Of a stretch of 64,000 bases of DNA, positions 1-9,631 are shown piece after piece. The notes below the pieces were generated by a model that was not told the DNA's origin, made no database searches, and saw nothing but the letters and a program-made list of their open reading frames with translations. Numbering within the stretch: the first letter of the stretch is position 1; each line of letters opens with the position of its first letter. A program made the position numbers and the translations under genes. Source of the stretch: Natrinema altunense (GTDB taxonomy: Archaea; Halobacteriota; Halobacteria; Halobacteriales; Natrialbaceae); NCBI RefSeq assembly GCF_000731985.1, contig NZ_JNCS01000004.1, positions 186,001 to 250,000 of the forward strand, given 5' to 3'.

Positions 1-717
1 GTAGTCGATCGTGCGCTGGAAGCCGCCGTACCACGACGCGGAGTCCGTCTCGAGTTCACGCTCGTAGGCGTCGTCGCTGACGACACAGATCGCCAGCCCG
101 GGCGGCATCGCGAACGCCTTCTGGCTCGAGGCGAAGATGACGTCGATGTTGTGGTCGTCGATGTCGACGTAGTCCCCGCCCAGTGAGGAGACGGCGTCGA
201 CGACGAAGTACGTGTCCGGATAGTCGGCGACGACATCGCCGATCTCCTCGATGGGGTTGCGCACGCCCGTCGAGGACTCGTTCATCACGGTCGCGACGAC
301 ATCGTACTGCGTGTCGCTTTGCTCGAGCGTCTCGCGGATGTCCTCGGGTTTGATCGCCTGCCCCCAGTCGTACTCGAGGCGGTCGACGTTCTTACCCAGT
401 CGCTCGGCCACGTTGGCGTGGCGCTCGCTGAAACTGCCACAGGTCGGGACGAGGATGTTCTCGTCGACGAGGTTGAGCGTCGATGCTTCCCAGAATTCGG
501 TGCCAGACCCCGTCAGGATGACCACCTCGTTGTCGGTGCCGAGGAACTCCTTGGTGTCCTCGACGATGGTCGTATAGAGGTCGGTCATGCGGTCCATCCG
601 GTGGCCGAACATCGGCTCGCACATCGCCTCGATGACGTCCTCGCGTACCTCGGTCGGACCGGGGATATACAGCGTCTTGTCGGGATAGTCGTCCTCGTAT
701 TCGCGTTTCTTGGTCAC
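1..717 (-). CDS. Class V aminotransferase (alanine-glyoxylate / serine-pyruvate type), 3' end outside window
   Basis: A PLP-dependent fold-type I aminotransferase that moves an amino group between small amino acids and glyoxylate or pyruvate in the cytoplasm. The visible 239 residues begin with the family N-terminus TLYIPGPTEV, followed by GSGTEFWEA (cofactor phosphate region), the Asp of VDAVSSLGGD, and ASSQKAFAMPPG with the Schiff-base Lys. The chosen start is a GTG at 717, preceded by an AGGTGG Shine-Dalgarno-like stretch about 5 nt upstream. The gene runs off the left edge, so roughly the C-terminal third is missing. The exact substrate cannot be read from the sequence; the family is clear. 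Confidence 0.9.
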   Translation of the reverse strand, partial: MTKKREYEDDYPDKTLYIPGPTEVREDVIEAMCEPMFGHRMDRMTDLYTTIVEDTKEFLGTDNEVVILTGSGTEFWEASTLNLVDENILVPTCGSFSERHANVAERLGKNVDRLEYDWGQAIKPEDIRETLEQSDTQYDVVATVMNESSTGVRNPIEEIGDVVADYPDTYFVVDAVSSLGGDYVDIDDHNIDVIFASSQKAFAMPPGLAICVVSDDAYERELETDSASWYGGFQRTIDY

Positions 718-1173
718 GGATACCACCTGATACGGCCCACTGAGTCGCGCGACGGTATGGTACTTTTGATGCCGCACCGCAGCGGCGGTTCGAGGCCGCC
801 GCCGTCGACACCGCTATCGCCGCCGGAGTAACCGAACTGCCGATCGAGGGTCGAGACGAATCACTGCTCGCACAGCACCGACAGCAACCGAGCCGCCGCT
901 TGGCGACCGGCGGAACCGAAAGGGAAAACCGCGAGACCCGCGTTATCGGGCTTCGATATCGCTTTGGTTTGCGACAGTGTGAGGACGACGCGTCGATAGG
1001 TCCTGCTGACCAGGACTCGGTCCTCGGTTCGAGTTCATCTTCGCGATCGGTTCGGACGCCGGACTCCGCTCAGCCTTCGACGGTCGACTAGTTCGGTCTC
1101 GATGACAGTCATTGACGGAGAGGTAGCTGGACGTATCAGTATCGAAAAGACGAGAACGGAAAACCGCGCCGAA
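718..1173. other. Intergenic region without a convincing gene
   Basis: This spacer of about 456 bp lies between the aminotransferase start and the 3' end of the halocyanin-like gene, both on the minus strand. The open frames across it (for example 900-1091 plus) have no recognisable domain, and their wobble-position bias is poor. The part nearest 717 must carry the aminotransferase promoter and its Shine-Dalgarno-like AGGTGG. Nothing else is seen. Confidence 0.5.
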
Positions 1174-1659
1174 TTACTGCATTTCGATGTCGCCTTTCAT
1201 CCCGACATCGTAGTGGGGCTCACAGACGTATTCGACGGTATCGCTCGAGGCTTCGAACTCGACCGACAGGCCCTCACCGGGATCGGTGGTTTGCTCCGTC
1301 ACTTTATCGTTGTACACCTTTTCGTCACCGTTGTAGATCGCGAGGTTGTGCCTCATGGAACCACGAGCCTCGGACCAGGTGATCGTGTACGTTTCGCCTT
1401 CGGCGAGAGCGAGCGACGGGTTCTTCGTACCTTCGATCGAGGACGGGCTCACGCCAACCCACGACTGTCCATCGGACGCCAGTTTGATCTCTTTGTCGGA
1501 GGAAATCTCGGCTGGGCCGCTACTTTCGCCGTTGCCGTTGCCGTTACCGTTACCGTTGCCGTTGCCACCGCTGCTACAACCAGCGACGAGCGCCGTCGAT
1601 GCAGCCGCACCAGTAAGCTTCAGCGCTGTCCGCCGCGAAACCGGGTTATCTCGTGCCAT
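1174..1659 (-). CDS. Halocyanin-like blue-copper lipoprotein
   Basis: A small membrane-anchored copper electron carrier on the outer face of the cytoplasmic membrane. A twin-arginine signal (SRRTALKL) leads to the lipobox LVAGC with the lipidated Cys near residue 28. A Gly-Asn repeat linker follows, then a plastocyanin-like fold. Likely copper ligands are the His in MRHN and the Cys, His and Met of VCEPHYDVGM near the C-terminus. The open frame extends 16 codons upstream, but the start at 1659 puts the Arg pair at the usual distance from the N-terminus. The Gly-Asn linker is encoded by a near-perfect hexanucleotide repeat (about 1528-1565), a possible site of length variation. Its redox partner is unknown. 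Confidence 0.85.
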   Translation of the reverse strand: MARDNPVSRRTALKLTGAAASTALVAGCSSGGNGNGNGNGNGNGESSGPAEISSDKEIKLASDGQSWVGVSPSSIEGTKNPSLALAEGETYTITWSEARGSMRHNLAIYNGDEKVYNDKVTEQTTDPGEGLSVEFEASSDTVEYVCEPHYDVGMKGDIEMQ

Positions 1660-1770
1660 CATCGGGGGTTGGGTCTGAGCACATAAAAATTGATACCTTC
1701 TTCCCATACAACGTTATGCGACTACGTAGCACAATATAGAACGATCGGATGGACTCAAAAGGGTCCGCAA

Positions 1771-3003
1771 TCAGGCGTTTTCGCGGTCGCCGGATTGAAA
1801 CTGGTCGGTGGGCTCGAGCGAGAGTCGCAGGAACACGGGCACGGTGACGACGGCGATCGCGATCTCGAGGCCGCCGACGACGAGGAATGCCAGATCGTAG
1901 CCGTAGTTGCCGGCGACGGTGCCGCCGACGAGGAAGCCGCCGAGGAAGCCGAGGCTGCCGGCGAGGTTGAACCCGGCCATGGCGACGCCGCGCTCGCTTT
2001 CGTCGGCGAGGTCGGTGACCAGCGCCATCGTCGCAGGGGCGACGAGCGCCCCGAGGACGCCGACCCCTGCCATCGCGATCGCCGCGGTCGGGACCGACGG
2101 CGAAGCCCCGACGAGGAGGATGCCGCCGCCGTAACACACCGACCCCACGACGATCGGGACCGTCCGGCCGATCCGGTCCGAGAGGGCTCCCATCGGATAC
2201 TGCAGGACGGCAAAGGGTGCGAAAAAGCACGCCAGCAGGAGTCCGGTCGTGCCCGCGCCGAGGCCGAACGTCTCCTGAAAGTAGAGAGTACCAACGAGCG
2301 CGAAAAACCCCGCCGTGAGCCGGTCGACGAAACCGAAGGCGTACGGGATCGACAGCGTCGGCCGACGGCGGATCCCGTCGACGAGGGCTCGAGCGCTCCG
2401 GTGCTCGTCGGGGGCGCGATCGTCGACGAGCGAGACGAGACCGCCGACACAGACTAGCAGACCGGCGGCGACGAGCAACGGCGCGATCGGATCGACCGCC
2501 GTGAGCTGGCCGCCGACCGGAGCGCCGAGGGCGGCCCCGAGGCCGATGGCGATCCCCGCCGCACCCATGTTCCGGCCGTGGCCGCCCTCCAAGTCCATCA
2601 GCATGGTCATCGTCAGGGAGAACGCGCCGATGGTCATCGCACCCTGGACGATTCGCAGGAGAAGCACCCCTTCGAAGGGGATCGAGCCGACGGTCGGGAC
2701 GGCGGCGAGGGCGGCATACCCGAGCGCGCCGGCGATCGAACCGGCGACGATAAACGGCGTCCGTCGACCGGTCGCATCGCTCACGAGGCCCCAGACGCCG
2801 ACGAACGAGACGTAGGCGGCGAACTCGGCGACCAGGAACCACATGCTCGCGTCCAGCGGGGTCGCCGCGAACGCCGACGCCGTCGCGTCGGCACCCAGCG
2901 TCTCGACGAGCGTCGCGACGCCCGGATAGAGCAGCACTTGCGAGAACAACACCGCGAAGACCAGAGCGGCAAGCACGATCCGATCGCGGTCACTCGAGTG
3001 CAC
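1771..3003 (-). CDS. MFS transporter
   Basis: A twelve-helix major facilitator superfamily permease, probably an exporter; the substrate is not predictable. Family signs are the loop GLVSDATGRRTPF after helix 2, the repeat-like GALSDRIGRTVPI in the second half, and GFNLAGSLGFLGG in a late helix. With a GTG start at 3003 the protein has about 410 residues, normal for the family. The frame stays open upstream to an ATG at 3216, but those 71 residues are Arg- and Pro-rich with no helix, so I prefer the shorter form. It is divergent from metY, so about 295 bp between them holds both promoters. Confidence 0.8.
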   Translation of the reverse strand: MHSSDRDRIVLAALVFAVLFSQVLLYPGVATLVETLGADATASAFAATPLDASMWFLVAEFAAYVSFVGVWGLVSDATGRRTPFIVAGSIAGALGYAALAAVPTVGSIPFEGVLLLRIVQGAMTIGAFSLTMTMLMDLEGGHGRNMGAAGIAIGLGAALGAPVGGQLTAVDPIAPLLVAAGLLVCVGGLVSLVDDRAPDEHRSARALVDGIRRRPTLSIPYAFGFVDRLTAGFFALVGTLYFQETFGLGAGTTGLLLACFFAPFAVLQYPMGALSDRIGRTVPIVVGSVCYGGGILLVGASPSVPTAAIAMAGVGVLGALVAPATMALVTDLADESERGVAMAGFNLAGSLGFLGGFLVGGTVAGNYGYDLAFLVVGGLEIAIAVVTVPVFLRLSLEPTDQFQSGDRENA

Positions 3004-3266
3004 GGCCGGCTCTTCGCGCTCGGGAACTATCAAGCCGTTCGTCTCGGACCGAACCGGTTCGGGCAGTATCAGGCACGGCGAGACGGCCGGAACGGATACG
3101 CGCTCGGTCGTCGCCGTCTCACGTTCGATGACAGGTACGCGTCGGCAACGCCTCGCCGCAGGGGCGACTGCCGGGGTCGGGTCCATCGCCGGTTGTCTCG
3201 GGATCGAGCGCGCCATCGGTTACGCGTAACATTCTCTAGCCTGCGGTTTTTGCCGTTACTACGACG

Positions 3267-3274
3267 CATATATG
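3267..3274 (+). promoter_or_regulatory. TATA box for the metY-metX operon
   Basis: An AT-only hexamer in CATATATG is centred about 28 bp before the ATG at 3299, the spacing expected for a leaderless haloarchaeal transcript. The assignment rests on position and composition only. Confidence 0.4.
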
Positions 3275-3298
3275 TCCATAGGAGTATGCATACTAAAC

Positions 3299-4708
3299 AT
3301 GAGTGACGACGCGAGCGACGGGCACGACGCCGACGGCGAAACCGAAACGTCGGCGGCACCGCCGGAGGGCGGCAGCGCGGAACGGGGTCGTTCGAGGGAC
3401 GACGAAGCCGCCGACGACGAGCACGGCCTCGGCACGCGGAGCGTCCATGCAGGCCAGTCCCCGGACCCGGAAACCGGTGCGATGGCACCGGCGATCCAGC
3501 AGACGACCTCCTACGTCTTCGACGACGCCGACACCGCCGCCGCCCGTTACGCCCTCGAGGACGACGGCTACATCTACTCCCGGATCGCCAACCCGACCGT
3601 CACCACGCTCGAGGAGCGTCTCGCCGACCTCGAGGGCGGTGCCGGGGCGGTCGCGACGGGCAGCGGGATGGCGGCACTGGACTCCGCGGTGTTGCTCCTC
3701 GCGGAGGGCGGGGATAACGTCGTCTGTTCGACCGACACCTACGGCGGGACGACCGCTTATTTCTCGAAAACCGCGACCCGCAGGGACATCGAATCGAAAT
3801 TCGTCCCCACCCTCGAGTACGACGAGTACGAGGCGGCCATCGACGAGGACACCGCCTTCGTCCACGTCGAGACGATCGGCAACCCGTCGCTGGTGACGCC
3901 CGACTTCGAACGCCTTGCCGAGCTCGCCCACGATCACGGGGTCCCCCTCGTCGTGGACAACACGTTCGCGACGCCGGCGCTCTGTCGCCCGCTCGAGCAC
4001 GGGGCCGACATCGTCTGGGAGTCGACGACCAAGTGGCTCCACGGCTCCGGCACGACCGTCGGCGGCGTGCTGGTCGACGGCGGCTCCTTTCCCTGGGGAG
4101 ACCACGGCTACGACGAGATCGCGGGCCGGAACCACGCCTACCACGACGTCGACTTCTCGCGGGACTTCCCCGACGCTCCCTTCGCCGCCGCGGCCAGGTT
4201 CCGCTCGCTGCGCAGTCTGGGCAACCAGCAGTCCCCGTTCGACGCCTGGCAAACGTTACAGGGACTCGAGTCCATGCCGCTTCGCGTCGAGAAACACTGC
4301 GAGAACGCGGCCATCGTCGCGGCGTACCTCGACGACCACGAAGACGTCGCCTGGGTCACCTATCCCGGACTCGAGGAGCATCCAACCCACGACAACGCCG
4401 CCCGCTACCTGTCGGATTTCGGTGGCATGGTCGCGTTCGGGCTGGAGGACGGCTTCGAGGCGGGCAAGGCCTTCTGCGAGAACGTCGAGTTGGCCTCGTT
4501 CCTCGCGAACATCGGGGACGCCAAGACGCTGGTGATCCATCCCGCCAGCACAACCCACGGCCAGCTGACACCCGAGGAACGCGAGGAAGCGGGCGTCACG
4601 GCCGATCTCATCCGGATGTCGGTCGGGATCGAGGACCCCGAGGACATCCTGGCGGATCTCGAGGGAGCGATCGCGGCGGCGACGCGGGCAGCGGGTGAGA
4701 CGGCGTGA
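3299..4708 (+). CDS. metY: O-acetylhomoserine sulfhydrylase / Cys-Met metabolism PLP enzyme
   Basis: It uses O-acetylhomoserine and sulfide (or a thiol) to make homocysteine or methionine precursors in the cytoplasm. It is a fold-type I PLP enzyme of the Cys/Met metabolism family. Visible are the substrate-phosphate segment [20 protein letters not shown], the PLP-stacking [14 protein letters not shown] with the pyridine-N Asp, and the Schiff-base Lys in [10 protein letters not shown] (about residue 245). Residues 1-45 are a low-complexity acidic extension that is not part of the catalytic fold. The start at 3299 is preferred over 3272 because of TATA spacing. Its TGA overlaps the GTG of metX. 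Cystathionine gamma-synthase is the alternative, but pairing with metX favours direct sulfhydrylation. Confidence 0.88.
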   Translation: MSDDASDGHDADGETETSAAPPEGGSAERGRSRDDEAADDEHGLGTRSVHAGQSPDPETGAMAPAIQQTTSYVFDDADTAAARYALEDDGYIYSRIANPTVTTLEERLADLEGGAGAVATGSGMAALDSAVLLLAEGGDNVVCSTDTYGGTTAYFSKTATRRDIESKFVPTLEYDEYEAAIDEDTAFVHVETIGNPSLVTPDFERLAELAHDHGVPLVVDNTFATPALCRPLEHGADIVWESTTKWLHGSGTTVGGVLVDGGSFPWGDHGYDEIAGRNHAYHDVDFSRDFPDAPFAAAARFRSLRSLGNQQSPFDAWQTLQGLESMPLRVEKHCENAAIVAAYLDDHEDVAWVTYPGLEEHPTHDNAARYLSDFGGMVAFGLEDGFEAGKAFCENVELASFLANIGDAKTLVIHPASTTHGQLTPEEREEAGVTADLIRMSVGIEDPEDILADLEGAIAAATRAAGETA

Positions 4709-5910
4709 CGACGAAGGAGACGGCCAGCCTCGGAGCGTTCGAGTTCCTCTCGGGGGAGTCGATTCCGAACTTCGACGTCGCGTACGAGACCTACGGCGAC
4801 TTTACCGGCGACAACGCGGTCTTGGTCTGTCACGCGCTGACGGGCAGTGCCCACGTCGCTCGCCGGCCCGATTCGGGGGGCGAAACCGCCGGCCAGGCTC
4901 GCGCTTGGTGGGGCGACGTCGTCGGCCCCGGGAAAGCGATCGACACGACGGAGTACTACGTCATCTGTGCGAACGTCCCGGGGTCGTGCTACGGGACGAC
5001 CGGCCCGGCGAGCGAGAACCCAGAGACGGGCGAGCCCTACGGGACCGACTTCCCGCCGGTCACGGTCGGCGACTGGACCCGTGCCCAGCGGCGGCTGCTG
5101 GACGAGCTCGGCGTCGGCCGGCTCCGTGCCGTCGTCGGCGGCAGCGTCGGCGGGATGAACGTCCTCGACTGGCTGCGCCGGTTCCCCGACGACGTCGAAC
5201 GCGCCGGTGTAGTCGCCAGCGCTGCGCGACTCGACGCGCAGTGTCTCGCGCTCGATACCGTCGCTCGGCGGGCGATCACGGGCGACCCCAACTGGAACGG
5301 GGGCCACTACTACGGCGGCCCCGAACCCGAGGAAGGGCTGGCTCGAGCGCGCCAGATCGGACACATCATGTACCTCTCGAAGGCCTCGATGGGCCGGAAG
5401 TTCGGTCGCCGATCGGCGGGCCGGGAAGCGGTCCGTGAGGAGCCGCCGGACCCCGCCGCGGCCTTCTTCCCGTATCGTGAGGTCGAGTCCTATCTGGATT
5501 ATCAGGCCGACAAGTTCACCGATCGGTTCGACGCCAACAGTTACCTCTACCTGACCCGCGCGATGGACGACTTCGATCTGGCGGCCGGCTACGAATCCGA
5601 CGCCGACGCGCTGGCGGCGTTCGAGGGTGAACTTCTGCTCCTCTCGTTTACCGGGGACTGGCACTTCACCGTCGACCAAGCCGAGTCGCTGGCGGGGGCC
5701 TGTCGCGAGGCCGACGTCGACGTCGCACACCACGTGGTCGAATCCGACCACGGTCACGACGCCTTCCTCGTCGAACCCGAAAAGGTCGGCCCGCCGCTGT
5801 CGAACGTGCTCGAGGAGGGACTCGCCGGACGGGCGATCACGGATACGGCTCCGGAGTCCAACGAGTCCAACCAGTTCGCACCGGTTCACACGAGTCTCTT
5901 CTCCGAATGA
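4705..5910 (+). CDS. metX: Homoserine O-acetyltransferase
   Basis: It acetylates the hydroxyl of homoserine with acetyl-CoA, supplying the substrate of the preceding enzyme. It is an alpha/beta-hydrolase fold protein of 401 residues. The nucleophile Ser is in [12 protein letters not shown] (about residue 147), the acid Asp in FTGDWHF (about 318) and the His in DHGHDAFL (about 351), making a complete triad. The oxyanion region CHALTGSAH and the [10 protein letters not shown] loop are typical of MetX. The GTG start overlaps the stop of metY as GTGA, so the two are translationally coupled. A succinyl-CoA preference cannot be excluded from sequence alone. Confidence 0.92.
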   Translation: MTTKETASLGAFEFLSGESIPNFDVAYETYGDFTGDNAVLVCHALTGSAHVARRPDSGGETAGQARAWWGDVVGPGKAIDTTEYYVICANVPGSCYGTTGPASENPETGEPYGTDFPPVTVGDWTRAQRRLLDELGVGRLRAVVGGSVGGMNVLDWLRRFPDDVERAGVVASAARLDAQCLALDTVARRAITGDPNWNGGHYYGGPEPEEGLARARQIGHIMYLSKASMGRKFGRRSAGREAVREEPPDPAAAFFPYREVESYLDYQADKFTDRFDANSYLYLTRAMDDFDLAAGYESDADALAAFEGELLLLSFTGDWHFTVDQAESLAGACREADVDVAHHVVESDHGHDAFLVEPEKVGPPLSNVLEEGLAGRAITDTAPESNESNQFAPVHTSLFSE

Positions 5911-5980
5911 TGCACCGGTGACCGGCCGACGGCGGGACGGGTCTCGAAAGTCGGTGTGATTCCGGGGAACGGAGTGAACG

Positions 5981-6373
5981 TTATCGAGGGTTCCCGTGGC
6001 CGGCACCGCGGTCGAAGGAGACGTACTGTTCGGCGAACGACCGATCGGACCGGCGGCGCGCGAGCCAGTAGCGAAGGTCGGAAACGAACAGCGCGAGGTT
6101 TTCCCGGGCAAGCAGGTTCATCGAGACCCCCTGCGGGGACCGGAACAGGGCGATCAGCGACCACATCGAGCCGGCGGCGAACGCGCCGGCCGCCGAGAAA
6201 GTCATTCCCAACGTAAAGAAGGTCAAACTGTAGACGAACCCGATCCCCATCGAGGGGAGACTCGTGCCGAGGGGGACCCGTGCGTTCGAGTCGCGCAACG
6301 TCGGCGCGAGAAAGACGATCGAGAGGCCGCTGCCGAGCATGAAGACGAAGTCCTGCCACATCATCAAAATCAC
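5981..6373 (-). CDS. Small haloarchaeal membrane protein, unknown function
   Basis: I do not recognise a function. The 130-residue product has about three hydrophobic segments (DFVFMLGSGLSIVFLAPTL, the GFVYSLTFFTLGMTFS stretch, and MWSLIALF), then a cytoplasmic-looking tail rich in Arg and acidic residues. Alternative starts lie at 6361 and 6364. It points towards the 3' end of metX, so the two are convergent with about 70 bp between them. Codon use is normal for the surroundings, which supports a real gene. Confidence 0.65.
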   Translation of the reverse strand: MILMMWQDFVFMLGSGLSIVFLAPTLRDSNARVPLGTSLPSMGIGFVYSLTFFTLGMTFSAAGAFAAGSMWSLIALFRSPQGVSMNLLARENLALFVSDLRYWLARRRSDRSFAEQYVSFDRGAGHGNPR

Positions 6374-6563
6374 TTACTCGAGTTCGAGTTAAAACTCTCT
6401 CGGTCGAGAAATAAGCAGTTAGAGCGGATATTCACGGATCGATGAACGTCCGATCGACGCGACGGCGAGGGATGCGAAGAGCCGCCCAGCCGCGACTCGA
6501 GCGTCGAGTACGAGCGCACAACGACCGGGTTACGATCGACAAGTCGGTACTAGTCCGGCCGAC

Positions 6564-7208
6564 TTAGCGGTCGGCGAGCACGCCGTCTTCGACGAGCGTC
6601 TCGCGGGCCTCGGCCATCGACGTGACGACGACGTCGCAGTGGGGTTCGACCGCCGGCTTGGGTTCGAATCCGATCGCGAGACCGGCGACCTCGAGCATCG
6701 GGAGGTCGTTGGCTCCGTCGCCGACCGCGACGGTGTCCGCGAGGTCGACGCCCACGTCGTCGGCGAGGTCCGCGAGCGCGTCGTCTTTGGTGCCCTCGAC
6801 CAGCGGCCCGTCGACCGCACCCGTGAGTTCGCCCGCCTGCATCGGGAGCCGGTTCGAGACGATGTGATCGACGGAGACCCCCTCGCGCTCCAGGGCGGCC
6901 GCGACGCCGCGTTCGAATCCGCCCGTGAGGATGGCGGTCGTAACGCCCGCGTCGTTCAGTTCCTCGATGAGGTCGGCAGCGCCCGCCCGGAGGACGACCT
7001 CATCGAAGGCAGCGTCGGCCTCGGCCTCGGGAAGTCCCTCGAGCAGGGCCGCGCGCCTGCGGAGGCTCTCGGCGTAGCCGATCTCGTCGTTCATCGCGCG
7101 GTCGGTGATGTCGGCCATGTCCTCGGCGACGCTGCGGCGGTCGCCGAGCAGCACGGTCATCTCGGAGTCGGAAAGCGTCCCGTCGAAGTCGAAAGCGACG
7201 ACTGTCAT
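6564..7208 (-). CDS. serB: Phosphoserine phosphatase (HAD superfamily)
   Basis: It dephosphorylates phosphoserine to serine, the last step of the phosphorylated serine pathway. HAD motif I is FDFDGTLSDSE at residues 5-15, motif II is LTGGF, the motif III Lys lies near GTKDDAL, and motif IV is VAVGDGANDLPML. Its 214 residues fit the SerB family. The frame extends to 7277, but the ATG at 7208 places the catalytic Asp at the usual position. serA, the first enzyme of the pathway, lies about 3 kb to the right on the opposite strand. Other small phosphomonoesters are possible substrates. Confidence 0.88.
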   Translation of the reverse strand: MTVVAFDFDGTLSDSEMTVLLGDRRSVAEDMADITDRAMNDEIGYAESLRRRAALLEGLPEAEADAAFDEVVLRAGAADLIEELNDAGVTTAILTGGFERGVAAALEREGVSVDHIVSNRLPMQAGELTGAVDGPLVEGTKDDALADLADDVGVDLADTVAVGDGANDLPMLEVAGLAIGFEPKPAVEPHCDVVVTSMAEARETLVEDGVLADR

Positions 7209-7326
7209 GGTGGCCCGGTTGTCGGCCCCCGGATAAACCAGTTCAGGTTTCCAGCCGACGGGGCACACTGGTTCCACGTCTCGATCGACCGAAACGTATT
7301 ATCACCCCGGCTTCGTTGCCGCACAC

Positions 7327-8016
7327 ATGTCGCAGGATCGACGATTCGAGTACGACAAGGGACCGCGTCTCGAGGACGACGCGACACCCCCCGAGAGCGA
7401 CGATGACGCGGCTGGAGACGAGCGACCCACGTCCGACGCCGGCGACCGACGCGTCACGGTCGCCCCCTGGACGGCCGGGTCCGTCGCGGGTGTGAGCGCG
7501 TTCGCGATCATGTTCGCCGCGTTCTACCAGTTGATCGCGGCGTACGCCGCAACGGGTTCGTACGGACAGGGCGAATCCGGCCCGAGTAACTGGGTCATCA
7601 CGGGACTCACGACGCTGGCAAACCACGGCGTGACGATTCAACAGGGCGGCGAACCGATCGACGGGATCGGGATGTATCCCGTCGGCCTCGTCCCGTCCGT
7701 CTCGGCGCTGATTCCGGCGGTGGTCCTCCTCGCCGCCGGCTACGTCCTCGTCCGATACGTCGCCCTCGAGACGCGCCGGGAGGCCGGACTCGCGGTCGGT
7801 GCGTTGTGCGCGAGTTACATTGTCCTGGCTAGCGGACTCGCAGTGCTCGCCCAGTGGACGCCCGATTCGGGGACCGAGGGGATGGAGGAGGGCACGATCG
7901 CTGCCGCGACGGATCTCTCCCTGATCGTCACCGTCGGCGGAACCGTCTTCACCTTCGCCCTGATCGGTGCCGGTATCGCCGCTCTTCCCCGGCTGGGACC
8001 GGCGGGCGACGAGTAA
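7327..8016 (+). CDS. Haloarchaeal four-helix membrane protein, unknown function
   Basis: Function not recognised. After a 45-residue acidic, disordered N-terminus there are four hydrophobic segments: around TAGSVAGVSAFAIMFAAFY, SALIPAVVLLAAGYVLV, LAVGALCASYIVLASGLAV and LIVTVGGTVFTFALIGAG. The loop between helices 1 and 2 (about 50 residues) contains Gly-rich, Asn-rich sequence. Its start is divergent from serB with about 118 bp between them. Wobble bias and acidic composition match haloarchaeal genes. Confidence 0.75.
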   Translation: MSQDRRFEYDKGPRLEDDATPPESDDDAAGDERPTSDAGDRRVTVAPWTAGSVAGVSAFAIMFAAFYQLIAAYAATGSYGQGESGPSNWVITGLTTLANHGVTIQQGGEPIDGIGMYPVGLVPSVSALIPAVVLLAAGYVLVRYVALETRREAGLAVGALCASYIVLASGLAVLAQWTPDSGTEGMEEGTIAAATDLSLIVTVGGTVFTFALIGAGIAALPRLGPAGDE

Positions 8017-8098
8017 CCGACCGCTCCGGCTCGGGGCCGCGTGTAACACCGCCGATGGCCGCGCCGTCGGGCGATCCGGGCACTCTCGATGTCCGGTG

Positions 8099-8106
8099 TT
8101 TATATA
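8099..8106 (+). promoter_or_regulatory. TATA box that fixes the start of the sensor kinase gene
   Basis: TTTATATA is centred 27 nt before the GTG at 8130. The sensor-kinase frame is open far upstream (to 7854, inside the previous gene). The box spacing is therefore good evidence that transcription and translation both begin at about 8130, as in leaderless haloarchaeal genes. Confidence 0.6.
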
Positions 8107-8129
8107 ATGCGCCCGGCACGTTACGTCGC

Positions 8130-9599
8130 GTGGCTAGCGACGACCGGGCGGGCGACCGACCGACCGCGAGCGAGTCCCTCGAGTCCCCGCTCCGTTCGAT
8201 CGACGAGAGCGACTTCTTCCGGCAGTTAGTGGCGAACACGTCCGAGGGGTTGCTGACGATCGACGAGGAGAGCACGATCGTGTTCGCGAACCCCGCGATC
8301 GAGGACATCCTCGGCTACAGTCCCGCGACGCTGATCGGCTCCTCGAAGATGACGCTGATCCCCGAGCGACTCCAGTCGACCCACGCTGCCGGCCTCGAGG
8401 CGTACCTCCGGACGGGTGAGCGGCATATCGACTGGGACGGGATCGAACTCCCCGCAGTACACGAGGACGGCCACGAGGTTCCCGTCCTGGTGAGCATTCG
8501 GGAACATACACACGAGGGACAGCGCCTGTTTACGGGACTGTTCCGCGACATTTCCGATCGGAAGGCGCGACAGCGCCGCTTCGAGGCCGTCTTCGACAAC
8601 ACCTACCAGTTCACCGGGCTCCTCGAGCCCGACGGGACGATCCTGGAAGTAAACGAGACGGCGCTGTCGTTCGGCGACCTCGACCTCGACGACGTCGTCG
8701 GGAAACCGGTCTGGGAGACGGAGTGGTTTCAATTGCGCGACGCCACGCGCGAAACGGCGCTCGAAGGAGTCGAACGCGCCAGACAGGGGGAACCGTTCCG
8801 GGACGAACTCCGTATCCAGGGGGCCGACCGAACCGCGATCATCGACTTCTCGATCCGCCCGATCACCGATCGGAACGGAGAGATACAGCTGCTCGTTTCC
8901 GAAGGGAGAGACATCACCGCCCTCAAACTGCGCGAACGACACCTTCGGGTCCTCCATCGATTGCTCCGACACAACCTTCGAAACGACCTCAACATCATCA
9001 ACGGCTTCGCCGAAACCCTCCGGTCGGCGGTCGAGAACGACACCCACCGCGAGTACGCGGCCGAGATCGCGGACACGTCGAGCGCACTGATCGACACGAC
9101 TGAAACCGCGAAACAGCTCGCCGATGCGACCCTCGACGAGGCAGAGAGCCGGAGGGCGATCGACGTGCGGGACGTCCTCGAGGCGGTCGTCGCGGACCTC
9201 CGGACGCAGTATCCCGCGAGTTCGATCACGGTCTCGGAGTCGGTCGATGCCGCGGTCGCCGCCGATTCCCGCCTGAACACCGTCCTCGAGGAGGTGATCC
9301 ACAACGCGATCGTCCACGCCGAGGACTCCGACCCGACGGTGGAGATCAGCGTCGTCACCGTCGACGCCGATACGATCGGCGTTCGCGTCTTCGATACCGG
9401 CCCCGGGATTCCCGCGTCCGAGCGGACGGGAATCTTCAACGACGAGCAGATCACGCAGGTCAAACACGGTAACGGGCTCGGGCTCTGGCTCGCCAGCCTG
9501 ATCGTCGACGACTACGGCGGCTACCTGGACTACGAACCGCGGTCCGACGGCTCCGGGAGCTGCGTGACCGTCTGCCTCCCGCGAGCCCGGTCTCCGTGA
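8130..9599 (+). CDS. PAS-PAS sensor histidine kinase
   Basis: A soluble signal-transducing kinase of 489 residues. PAS domain 1 is at about 25-145 (FRQLVANTSEGLLTIDEES onward) and PAS 2 at about 150-270 (FDNTYQFTGLLEPDGTILE). The dimerisation helix has the phospho-acceptor His in LLRHNLRNDLN (about 281). The ATPase domain shows the N box EEVIHNAIVHAE, the G1 box VFDTGPGIP and the G2 box HGNGLGLWLA. There is no membrane segment, so it should sense an intracellular or redox-type cue. No response regulator is adjacent, the usual orphan arrangement in haloarchaea. The start comes from the TATA box 27 nt upstream; the longer open frame overlaps the preceding gene. Confidence 0.9.
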   Translation: MASDDRAGDRPTASESLESPLRSIDESDFFRQLVANTSEGLLTIDEESTIVFANPAIEDILGYSPATLIGSSKMTLIPERLQSTHAAGLEAYLRTGERHIDWDGIELPAVHEDGHEVPVLVSIREHTHEGQRLFTGLFRDISDRKARQRRFEAVFDNTYQFTGLLEPDGTILEVNETALSFGDLDLDDVVGKPVWETEWFQLRDATRETALEGVERARQGEPFRDELRIQGADRTAIIDFSIRPITDRNGEIQLLVSEGRDITALKLRERHLRVLHRLLRHNLRNDLNIINGFAETLRSAVENDTHREYAAEIADTSSALIDTTETAKQLADATLDEAESRRAIDVRDVLEAVVADLRTQYPASSITVSESVDAAVAADSRLNTVLEEVIHNAIVHAEDSDPTVEISVVTVDADTIGVRVFDTGPGIPASERTGIFNDEQITQVKHGNGLGLWLASLIVDDYGGYLDYEPRSDGSGSCVTVCLPRARSP

Positions 9600-9631
9600 G
9601 GCGTCTTGCGAACCGATCGGTTCGGCCGGGC

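Noticed and set aside
3003-3216. 71-residue N-terminal extension of the MFS transporter
   Set aside because: Arg/Pro-rich, without helices, and would consume most of the divergent promoter region.
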